This document shows positions 23,149 to 30,683 of a DNA stretch of 30,683 bases, piece by piece. Position numbers and translations under genes: made by a program. The DNA comes from CAYOHY01 sp964403885 (GTDB lineage Bacteria; Actinomycetota; Coriobacteriia; Anaerosomatales; PHET01), in assembly GCA_964403885.1 (NCBI GenBank), contig CAYOHY010000023.1:1-30683 (forward strand), in the 5' to 3' direction. Numbering within the stretch: the stretch's first letter is position 1; the number at the start of each line of letters is the position of its first letter. The notes beneath the pieces are model-generated. The model was not told where the DNA came from. It searched no databases and worked only from the letters and a program-made list of their open reading frames with translations.

Positions 23149-24717
23149 ATGGCGGAGATCACCGCCAGTACGATCGATGCGGTCCTCAGGTCGCAGCTCG
23201 ACGCGATCTCGACGAGCGTCGAGTCGCGCGAGACCGGCACCGTAGCCGAGGTCGGCGACGGTATCGCCCGCGTTGAGGGCCTTCGCGGCGCGATGGCAGG
23301 CGAGCTCTTGGAGTTCGCGACCTCGAGCGGCGAGACGGTCATGGGCATGGCCCTGAACCTCGACGAGCGTGAGGTCGGTGCCGTACTCCTCGGCGACTTC
23401 ATCAAGGTCAAGGAGAACGACACCGTCAAGACCACCGGCAGCATCGTCCGTGTTCCCTCGGGCAAGGGCTTCCTGGGTCGCATCGTCGACCCGCTCGGCA
23501 ACCCGCTCGACGGCAAGGGCCCGATCCAGGCCGACGGTTACCGCAACGTCGAGCACAAGGCGATCGGCGTCGTGGAGCGCAAGGGCGTTCACGAGCCGCT
23601 CCAGACCGGCATCATGGCCATCGACGCGATGGTCCCGATCGGACGCGGTCAGCGCGAGCTCATCATCGGCGACCGCCAGACCGGTAAGACCGCTATCGCG
23701 ATCGATACGATCATCAACCAGAAGGGCAAGGGCGTCATCTGCGTCTACGTCGCCATCGGCCAGAAGGCCTCCACGGTGGCGGGCGTCGTTGAGACCCTCG
23801 CTCAGCACGGCGCGATGGACTACACGATCATCGTGTCGGCGACCGCTGCTGACGCAGCGCCGCTGCAGTACCTCGCTCCCTTCTCCGGTGCCGCCATGGC
23901 CGAGTACTTCATGTACAACGGTGCCGATGGCAAGCCGGCGAGCAAGGACAACCCCGGTCACGCGACCCTGTGCGTGTACGACGACCTCTCCAAGCAGGCC
24001 GTCGCCTACCGCCAGATGTCGCTCACGCTGCGCCGTCCTCCCGGGCGCGAGGCGTACCCCGGTGACGTCTTCTACCTGCACAGCCGCCTGCTCGAGCGCG
24101 CCGTCAAGATGAACGACGAGCTCGGCTCCGGCTCGATGACGGCCCTGCCGATCATCGAGACCCAGGCCGGTGACGTGTCGGCCTACATCCCGACCAACGT
24201 CATCTCCATCACCGACGGCCAGATCTTCCTGACCTCGGACCTGTTCTTCAAGGGCGTCCGTCCCGCCATCAACGTCGGCATCTCGGTGTCGCGAGTCGGT
24301 GGTAACGCGCAGATCAAGGCGATGAAGCAGGTCGCCGGTACGCTGCGTCTGGACCTCGCCGCATTCCGTTCGCTCGAGGCGTTCGCGCAGTTCGGCTCGG
24401 ACCTCGACAAGGCCACGCAGAACCAGCTCAACCGAGGCGTTCGCCTCATCGAGCTGCTGAAGCAGGGTCGTTTCGCACCGATGCCGGTCGAGAACCAGGT
24501 CATGGCGCTGTTTGCGGGCGGCAAGGGCTACCTCGACGAGCTTGAGGTCGCTGACGTCCAGGCGTTCCGTGATGGCTTCATCGAGTACGTCAGTGGCTCG
24601 CACGCCGACGTCGTCGCCGCCATCCGTGACGAGCAGAAGATCTCTGACGAGACCGAGGCCAAGCTCCACGCCGCTCTCGCCGAGTTCCAGCAGATCTTCG
24701 TTTCGAGCGGAGAGTAG
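23149..24717 (+). CDS. atpA: ATP synthase F1 subunit alpha
   Basis: Alpha carries the non-catalytic nucleotide sites of F1. The 522-aa protein has the P-loop GDRQTGKT at residues 174-181 and the arginine finger in NVGISVSRVGG. The block ALPIIETQAGDVSAYIPTNVISITDGQIFL is nearly invariant in the family. The start codon directly follows the atpH stop, with TGGAGGTGA a few bases upstream as ribosome site. atpG starts 6 bases after the stop. Confidence 0.99.
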   Translation: MAEITASTIDAVLRSQLDAISTSVESRETGTVAEVGDGIARVEGLRGAMAGELLEFATSSGETVMGMALNLDEREVGAVLLGDFIKVKENDTVKTTGSIVRVPSGKGFLGRIVDPLGNPLDGKGPIQADGYRNVEHKAIGVVERKGVHEPLQTGIMAIDAMVPIGRGQRELIIGDRQTGKTAIAIDTIINQKGKGVICVYVAIGQKASTVAGVVETLAQHGAMDYTIIVSATAADAAPLQYLAPFSGAAMAEYFMYNGADGKPASKDNPGHATLCVYDDLSKQAVAYRQMSLTLRRPPGREAYPGDVFYLHSRLLERAVKMNDELGSGSMTALPIIETQAGDVSAYIPTNVISITDGQIFLTSDLFFKGVRPAINVGISVSRVGGNAQIKAMKQVAGTLRLDLAAFRSLEAFAQFGSDLDKATQNQLNRGVRLIELLKQGRFAPMPVENQVMALFAGGKGYLDELEVADVQAFRDGFIEYVSGSHADVVAAIRDEQKISDETEAKLHAALAEFQQIFVSSGE

Positions 24718-24723
24718 GACTCG

Positions 24724-25620
24724 ATGGCGACGCTGCGAGATATCAAGAACCGAATCACGAGCGTCCAGTCGACGCGGCAGATCACGCGTACGATGGAGAT
24801 GGTCTCCACCGCCAAGATCCGCAAAGCGCAGGAGCGCATCGAGAACGCGCGCCCGTACGCCCTGGCGATGACCGAGGTCCTCGGTAACGTCGTCAAGGCC
24901 GCCGGCGACGTGAAGCATCCGCTTCTCGAGGTCCGTGAGGACCGCTCCAAGGTCTGCCTGATCGCCGTGACCTCGGATCGAGGCCTCGCAGGCGCGTTCA
25001 ACAGCAACATCATCCGCATGACCGAGCGCATGATGGCCGAGCTCGAGGAGCAGGGGCTCGAGGTCGAACTCATCGTCGTTGGCAAGAAGGCCGTCGGCTA
25101 CTTCAGGTACCGCGGCATCGAGCCCGCCATGTCGCTCGTCGGCATCTCGGACAAGCCCAGCTACGCGAACGCGCGGCAGATCGCCGCTCGCGTGATGGAC
25201 GAGTACGGTGACGCCAGCGTCGACGCGGTGTACGTGCTGTTCAACCGCTTCAAGAGCCTCGCCGAGCAGAAGCCCGAGACGCATCAGTTGCTCCCCATCG
25301 AGCACAGCGTGCTCGACCAGGCCGAGGCGGACGTGGAGGCTCGCGGTCTGAGCCTCGAGTACCTCTTCGAGCCGTCGAGCGAGCAGGTCCTCAAGAATCT
25401 GCTCCCGACCTACGTCGAAGCACTGATCTACCGTTCGGTACTGGAGTCCGCTGCGTCCGAGCATGCTGCTCGCCGCACCGCGATGAAGTCGGCCACCGAC
25501 AATGCGACCGAGATGATCACGACCCTGACTCGCAGCTACAACCGTGCGCGTCAGGCAGCGATCACCACGGAGATCGCTGAGATCGTCGGCGGTGCAGCCG
25601 CGCTGGAGGACCAGGGTTAG
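24724..25620 (+). CDS. atpG: ATP synthase F1 subunit gamma
   Basis: Gamma is the central rotating shaft. The 298-aa protein begins ATLRDIKNRITSVQSTRQITR, typical of the family, and contains MVSTAKIRKAQ and VTSDRGLAGAFNSNI. The C-terminal helix NATEMITTLTRSYNRARQAAITTEI is also conserved. A moderate insertion relative to E. coli gamma is likely around residues 190-235. The TAG stop is followed directly by the ATG of atpD in the same frame. Confidence 0.97.
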   Translation: MATLRDIKNRITSVQSTRQITRTMEMVSTAKIRKAQERIENARPYALAMTEVLGNVVKAAGDVKHPLLEVREDRSKVCLIAVTSDRGLAGAFNSNIIRMTERMMAELEEQGLEVELIVVGKKAVGYFRYRGIEPAMSLVGISDKPSYANARQIAARVMDEYGDASVDAVYVLFNRFKSLAEQKPETHQLLPIEHSVLDQAEADVEARGLSLEYLFEPSSEQVLKNLLPTYVEALIYRSVLESAASEHAARRTAMKSATDNATEMITTLTRSYNRARQAAITTEIAEIVGGAAALEDQG

Positions 25621-27051
25621 ATGGCAGTCACAGAGAAGGATTCCACTATGAATGTTGGACGCATCATCCGCGTGGTGGGTCCGGTCATCGACGCCGAGTT
25701 CCCGGCGGACAGCATGCCCGCGATCTACAACGCAGTCACCGTCAAGGGTACGACCGCGCAGGGCGAGATCGATCTCGTCCTCGAGGTCGCCCAGCACCTC
25801 GAAGGCGGAGTCGTGCGCGCGGTCGCGATGGACTCCACCGACGGCGTGACCCGTGGCATGGAGATCGTGGACACCGGCGCTTTCATGCAGATGCCGGTCG
25901 GCCCCGAGACCCTCGGCCACATCTGGAGCGTCGTGGGCAAGTGCATCGACGGCGAGACCGTCGATGTGAAGCAGACCTACCCGATCCACCGTCACGCGCC
26001 GCAGTACGAGGATCTCGAGCCTAAGACCGAGATCTTCGAGACCGGCATCAAGGTCGTCGACCTCCTCGAGCCCTACATCAAGGGCGGCAAGACCGGCCTC
26101 TTCGGCGGTGCGGGCGTCGGCAAGACGGTCATCATCATGGAGCTCATCAACAACCTCGCCATGGCGCACGGCGGTACCTCCGTGTTCACCGGCGTGGGCG
26201 AGCGCACCCGTGAGGGCACCGACCTCTGGAACGAGATGAAGGAGTCGGGCGTCATCGAGAAGACCGTGCTCGTCTACGGTCAGATGAACGAGCCTCCCGG
26301 AGCGCGTCTGCGCGTCGGTCTGGCCGGCCTCACCGCCGCCGAGTACTTCCGCGACCAGGGCCAGGACGTCCTGCTGTTCGTCGACAACATCTTCCGGTTC
26401 ACGCAGGCCGGCTCCGAGGTGTCCGCACTTCTCGGCCGTATGCCTTCGGCGGCGGGCTACCAGCCCACGCTGGCGACCGAGATGGGTGACCTCCAGGAGC
26501 GCATCACCTCCACCAAGAACGGTTCGATCACGTCGGTCCAGGCCATCTACGTGCCTGCGGACGACCTGACCGACCCGGCGCCGGCCACCGCGTTCTCCCA
26601 CCTCGACGCCACCACCGTTCTGTCGCGTGGTATCGCCGAGATGGGCATCTACCCGGCCGTCGACCCCCTCGACTCGACCTCTCGCGCCCTTTCGGCCGAG
26701 GTCGTCGGCGAGGAGCACTACCGTGTGGCCCGTGAGGTCCAGCGCATCCTTCAGCGCAACAAGGACCTGCAGGACATCATCGCCATCCTCGGCATGGACG
26801 AGCTCTCCGAGGAGGACAAGCTGACCGTCGCGCGTGCGCGCAAGATGCAGCAGTTCCTCTCGCAGCCGTTCCACGTCGCGGAGCAGTTCACGGGCATGAA
26901 GGGCAAGTACGTCAAGCTGGCCGACACGATCAAGGGCTTCAACATGATCGCGTCCGGCGAGTGCGACAACATCCCCGAGCAGGCGTTCCGTTATGTCGGC
27001 ACCATCGAGGAAGCCCTCGAGAAGGCCGAACAGATGGCCGCCACTGCCTAA
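25621..27051 (+). CDS. atpD: ATP synthase F1 subunit beta
   Basis: Beta carries the catalytic sites. Walker A GGAGVGKT is at residues 162-169 and GERTREG follows with the catalytic Glu. DELSEEDKLTVARARK is the lever motif and the C-terminal block SQPFHVAEQFTG is intact. Two starts are possible: ATG 25621 directly after the atpG stop (GGAGGA 10 bases upstream), and ATG 25648 (NVGRIIRVVGPVIDAEFP), which has its own AGAAGGA and matches many family N-termini. I report the longer 476-aa form; the shorter would be 467 aa. Confidence 0.97.
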   Translation: MAVTEKDSTMNVGRIIRVVGPVIDAEFPADSMPAIYNAVTVKGTTAQGEIDLVLEVAQHLEGGVVRAVAMDSTDGVTRGMEIVDTGAFMQMPVGPETLGHIWSVVGKCIDGETVDVKQTYPIHRHAPQYEDLEPKTEIFETGIKVVDLLEPYIKGGKTGLFGGAGVGKTVIIMELINNLAMAHGGTSVFTGVGERTREGTDLWNEMKESGVIEKTVLVYGQMNEPPGARLRVGLAGLTAAEYFRDQGQDVLLFVDNIFRFTQAGSEVSALLGRMPSAAGYQPTLATEMGDLQERITSTKNGSITSVQAIYVPADDLTDPAPATAFSHLDATTVLSRGIAEMGIYPAVDPLDSTSRALSAEVVGEEHYRVAREVQRILQRNKDLQDIIAILGMDELSEEDKLTVARARKMQQFLSQPFHVAEQFTGMKGKYVKLADTIKGFNMIASGECDNIPEQAFRYVGTIEEALEKAEQMAATA

Positions 27052-27065
27052 GGAGAGCACTGTAG

Positions 27066-27488
27066 ATGGCACGCACTCTCCTGTGTGAGATCGTCACACC
27101 CGAACGCATCCTCTACTCAAGTGAGGTGCGCATGGTCGTCGCGTCGACGCCCGAGGGCGAGGTCGGCATCCTGCCGCTCCACGCTCCGATCGTCACGACG
27201 CTGGCGCCCGGTGAGGTGCGTCTCCAGTTTGGTGACCACGCGAGTGATTGGGAGTACTTCTCGATCTCGGGCGGTTACCTGCAGGTGCACGAGGACAAGG
27301 TCATCGTCCTGGCCGACGCTGCGGTCTCCGTATCGCAGATCGACAAGGGTCGTGCCGTGGAGTCGATCGAGCGCATCAAGGAGCGCCTCGAGAACCTCCC
27401 TGAAGAGGCCGACGAAGAACGAGCCGAGTGCTTGCGCGACCTCAACTGGTGTGACATCCAGGTCAAGGCCGCCGAGAAGCGCGCGTAG
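27066..27488 (+). CDS. atpC: ATP synthase F1 subunit epsilon
   Basis: Epsilon joins gamma to the c-ring and regulates ATP hydrolysis. The 140-aa protein has the N-terminal beta barrel with EGEVGILPLHAPIVTTL (about 30-46) and the C-terminal helix pair, so the regulatory arm is kept. AAGGAGAG before the ATG at 27066 is the ribosome site. It is the last gene of the operon and is followed by a strong hairpin. Confidence 0.94.
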   Translation: MARTLLCEIVTPERILYSSEVRMVVASTPEGEVGILPLHAPIVTTLAPGEVRLQFGDHASDWEYFSISGGYLQVHEDKVIVLADAAVSVSQIDKGRAVESIERIKERLENLPEEADEERAECLRDLNWCDIQVKAAEKRA

Positions 27489-27519
27489 CTTCTCAAGGGC
27501 GAAAGCACCACACGTTATG

Positions 27520-27549
27520 CGAGGCGGGCCCCCTGGGCCCGCCTCGTTG
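27520..27549 (+). terminator. Terminator of the atp operon
   Basis: A perfect 12-bp GC-rich stem pairs 27520-27531 with 27535-27546 around a CCT loop, followed only by GTTG. It is almost palindromic, so it could act on both strands. The 100 bases between it and the murA promoter show no gene. Confidence 0.75.
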
Positions 27550-27650
27550 CGTATGGCCACGGGTTCTTCGGGTGCCGGTGGTCGCGTCCATGGGCGCGGG
27601 CCAGAGGTCACGACTGGGTGACGTGCGACTGCCGGGATGGGCGAGTGCGT

Positions 27651-27656
27651 TATCCT
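27651..27656 (+). promoter_or_regulatory. Candidate -10 box (TATCCT) of murA, leaderless arrangement
   Basis: TATCCT ends 6 bases before the murA ATG at 27663. Transcription should therefore start at or next to the start codon. No ribosome site is visible upstream of the ATG, which fits a leaderless mRNA. The -35 region is not clear. Confidence 0.5.
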
Positions 27657-27662
27657 GTGCGT

Positions 27663-28946
<1,284 letters not shown>

Positions 28947-28973
28947 TGACCGCCTGACACGAAGGAGTACGCC

Positions 28974-29396
28974 ATGCTGGACCGTGACGGAATCAAGGCG
29001 ATCATCCCGCACCGCGAGCCCTTCTTGCTCGTGGACCGTATCGAGGAGTACACCCCCGGCCAGGGCGGCGTGGGCTACCTCGACGTGACCGATGAGATGT
29101 TCTGGGTGCCGGGCCATTTCCCGGAGTACCCGGTGATGCCGGGCGTGCTCATCATCGAGGCGCTCGCGCAGGTGGGAGCGGTCGCACTGCTCTCGCTGCC
29201 CGAGAACGAGGGCCGCATTGCCTTCTTCGCCGGCATCGACAAGGTGCGCTTCAAGCGCCAGGTCGTGCCGGGTGAGACCGTGCGCCTCGAGTGCCGCATC
29301 ACCCGCACGCGCGGTCCCATAGGTTGGGGCGAGGCCACGGCGACCGTCAACGGCGAGTTGGCGGCGTCCGGCGAGCTGATGTTCGCGGTGAAGTAG
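28974..29396 (+). CDS. fabZ: 3-hydroxyacyl-ACP dehydratase FabZ
   Basis: FabZ removes water from 3-hydroxyacyl-ACP in fatty acid elongation. It is a hot-dog fold protein of 140 aa. The catalytic residues are H48 in WVPGHFPEYPVMPG and E62 in VLIIEALAQVGA. IIPHREPFLLVDRI at the N-terminus is a further family mark. The ATG at 28974 follows GAAGGAG. It is followed by an acyltransferase gene after one base, so both are probably in the murA operon. Confidence 0.95.
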   Translation: MLDRDGIKAIIPHREPFLLVDRIEEYTPGQGGVGYLDVTDEMFWVPGHFPEYPVMPGVLIIEALAQVGAVALLSLPENEGRIAFFAGIDKVRFKRQVVPGETVRLECRITRTRGPIGWGEATATVNGELAASGELMFAVK

Positions 29397-29397
29397 C

Positions 29398-29946
29398 GTG
29401 CCCAAGCCACTCGCCAGCCGCATCCTCGGTGTCTTGATCGTGCGAGGCCGCAGACTTCGGCGGCCCCTGGCGCGCGCATGGCACTCGGCGTGTCTGCGCG
29501 CACAGGTGTCGCAGTGCGGTCGCGTCACGGCGAACGGGGCGGTCACCGTCACGGGCGGCAGCCGAGTCGTGGTGGGCGACAACTGCCACTTCAACGGCAT
29601 GAGCATCATCGGCGCCGGTGGTGTCACCATCGGAGACAACTTCCACTCCGGCCGGGGGTGCAAGGTGTTCTCGGTGAACCATGACTTCGATGGCGGGGAC
29701 GCGGTGCCCTACGGGCGCGCTGTTGTCGAGAAGCCCGTGGTGATCGGTGACAACGTGTGGCTGGGTGACGACGTGCTCATCATGCCGGGCGCGTTCATCG
29801 GTGAGGGTGCGGTGATCGGAGCCGGGAGCGTGGTGGCCGGCAGGATCGAGCCGTGCAGCGTGGCCGTGGGCAATCCCGCGCGGGCCATCCGCATGCGCGA
29901 CATCGCGCACTACGAGAATCTCAAGGCGGCTCAGCGTTTCTTCTGA
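29398..29946 (+). CDS. Hexapeptide-repeat acyltransferase
   Basis: The 182-aa protein has a left-handed beta-helix of hexapeptide repeats (about 48-160; VTIGDN, VVIGDNVWLGDD, AVIGAGSVV) in the style of maltose, virginiamycin and capsule O-acetyltransferases. The likely catalytic His is H95 in SVNHDFDGG. The C-terminal GNPARAIRMRD is the usual cap of this family. The N-terminus (1-40) is Arg-rich and may sit at the membrane. The GTG start at 29398 follows the fabZ stop after one base. With a UDP-sugar dehydrogenase downstream, O- or N-acetylation of a surface polysaccharide sugar is a fair inference. The acyl acceptor is unknown. Confidence 0.85.
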   Translation: MPKPLASRILGVLIVRGRRLRRPLARAWHSACLRAQVSQCGRVTANGAVTVTGGSRVVVGDNCHFNGMSIIGAGGVTIGDNFHSGRGCKVFSVNHDFDGGDAVPYGRAVVEKPVVIGDNVWLGDDVLIMPGAFIGEGAVIGAGSVVAGRIEPCSVAVGNPARAIRMRDIAHYENLKAAQRFF

Positions 29947-29956
29947 GTGACTGCGA

Positions 29957-29962
29957 TACAAT
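29957..29962 (+). promoter_or_regulatory. Candidate -10 box (TACAAT) for the UDP-sugar dehydrogenase gene
   Basis: TACAAT in the context GCGATACAATC lies 57 bases upstream of the next start. The -35 region is weak (TTTCTT at 29937-29942, spacing too short). Confidence 0.45.
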
Positions 29963-29971
29963 CTGTGGGTT

Positions 29972-29995
29972 GCCGAGCGCACACGGCGCATCGGC
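29972..29995 (+). promoter_or_regulatory. Hairpin at the 5' end of the UDP-sugar dehydrogenase leader
   Basis: A 9-bp stem with one bulged A pairs 29972-29980 with 29986-29995 around ACACG. It starts 10 bases after the -10 box, so it would lie at the very start of the transcript. There is no T-run, so termination is unlikely. Confidence 0.4.
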
Positions 29996-30019
29996 CAGGC
30001 GAGAAGGATCGATCTCACG

Positions 30020-30683
30020 ATGGGACTTGCTGAGCGCTTGAGCGACGGTACCGCCGTCTTCGGTGTGGTGGGCCTTGGGTACGTGGGTCTGCCGCTGGCG
30101 GTCGAGATGGCCAAAGAGGGCAATCGAGTGATCGGCCTCGAGGTCTCGGACGGGAAGACCGCCGAGGTCAACGCGGGCCGCAGCTACATCCCGGACGTTC
30201 CTTCCGAGGAGCTCGCGCCCCTCGTCGAGGCGGGCCTGATCGAGGCCACCACCGACTTCTCCCGCGTCGCCGAGTGCGACGCCGTGGCGATCTGCGTGCC
30301 CACGCCGCTCGACAAGATGAAGGAGCCCGACGTCTCGTTCATGGTGTCGGCCACCGAGATGCTGGCGCCGTACCTGCGTCCCGACATGCTCATCACCCTC
30401 GAGTCGACCACCTACCCCGGAACCACCGAGGAGATCTTGCAGCCCATCCTCGAGCGCGGCGGGCTGAAGGTGGGCACCGACATCCACCTCGCGTTCTCTC
30501 CTGAGCGCGTCGACCCGGGCAACCCTGTGTATCAGACCAAGAACACGCCCAAGGTCGTGGGCGGTGTGACGCCTCAGTGCACCGAGGTGGCCGTCGCGTT
30601 CTACGAGCGGTTCCTCGACTCCGTGGTGCCGGTCTCCTCGACCCGCGCGGCCGAGATGACCAAGCTGCTCGAGAACATCTTCC
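30020..30683 (+). CDS. UDP-N-acetyl-glucosamine/mannosamine-type dehydrogenase, 3' end cut off
   Basis: The frame runs from ATG 30020 to the window edge (221 residues seen of an expected 420-440). The NAD-binding motif is VVGLGYVGLPLAVEMA near residues 16-31. AICVPTPLD, ITLESTTYPGTTEEIL and FSPERVDPGN are marks of the UDP-glucose/UDP-N-acetylhexosamine 6-dehydrogenase superfamily. The ESTTYPGTTEE form resembles WbpA/TviB-like UDP-GlcNAc 6-dehydrogenases more than UDP-glucose dehydrogenase, but the catalytic Cys lies beyond the edge. The product would be a uronic acid for a surface polysaccharide. Confidence 0.88.
   Translation, partial: MGLAERLSDGTAVFGVVGLGYVGLPLAVEMAKEGNRVIGLEVSDGKTAEVNAGRSYIPDVPSEELAPLVEAGLIEATTDFSRVAECDAVAICVPTPLDKMKEPDVSFMVSATEMLAPYLRPDMLITLESTTYPGTTEEILQPILERGGLKVGTDIHLAFSPERVDPGNPVYQTKNTPKVVGGVTPQCTEVAVAFYERFLDSVVPVSSTRAAEMTKLLENIF

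Noticed and set aside
22576..27072. An open frame of about 1,500 codons on the minus strand opposite the atp genes
   Set aside because: It lies codon-on-codon opposite four certain ATP synthase genes. Its length is explained by absence of TTA, CTA and TCA codons in them, and its translation (His-, Asp- and Arg-rich) resembles no protein.
27618..27662. GTG start of murA giving 15 more residues
   Set aside because: The added segment covers the -10 box and does not resemble any MurA N-terminus. ATG 27663 starts the conserved sequence.

Overview
The window is a GC-rich, gene-dense stretch of bacterial chromosome. Every confident gene is on the + strand, many genes start with GTG, and several neighbours overlap by 4 to 11 bases. 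The gene content and order (rho, rpmE, thyX, a DUF1385 protein, prfA, prmC, tsaC, rpiB, glyA, upp, dCMP deaminase, wecA-like, the atp operon, murA, fabZ) suggest a deep-branching actinobacterium, most likely of the Coriobacteriia type. That placement is inferred from order and base composition, not from a search. I saw no tRNA, rRNA, insertion sequence, CRISPR array or prophage signal, and no gene-free gap reaches 300 bases.

Layout. (1) 1-3887: amino-acid synthesis, with lysA (5' end cut by the window edge), an unrecognised 129-residue protein, hom and thrB. (2) 3895-10237: a tightly packed run behind a good promoter, with sppA, a metallophosphoesterase, a cyclic 2,3-diphosphoglycerate synthetase homologue, 2-phosphoglycerate kinase, a small transaldolase and rho, closed by a strong hairpin terminator. 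(3) 10261-16227: a probably leaderless methyltransferase gene, rpmE with a long charged C-terminal extension, then thyX, DUF1385, prfA, prmC and tsaC. (4) 16276-20328: rpiB, glyA, upp, dCMP deaminase and a WecA/TagO-type transferase. (5) 20385-27549: the ATP synthase operon, with its own consensus-like promoter, a leader hairpin, a small three-helix membrane protein in the atpI position, and atpBEFHAGDC. (6) 27651-30683: murA, fabZ, a hexapeptide acyltransferase and the start of a UDP-sugar dehydrogenase, apparently the entry to an envelope-polysaccharide region.

How the genes work together. ThyX needs dUMP, which dCMP deaminase feeds, and methylene-tetrahydrofolate, which GlyA makes, so much of a dTMP route lies within 8 kb. 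PrfA and PrmC are release factor 1 and its methylase. WecA, MurA, FabZ and the last two genes supply precursors for wall, lipid and surface polysaccharide.

The least expected content is the block at 5072-8127. It encodes the two enzymes that turn 2-phosphoglycerate into cyclic 2,3-diphosphoglycerate, a solute known from thermophilic methanogenic archaea. They are translationally coupled to a metallophosphoesterase that could be the matching hydrolase. Other points to check are two places where a -10 box abuts a terminator stem, the dominance of TAG stops in a GC-rich genome, and in-frame TAG-ATG junctions inside the atp operon.
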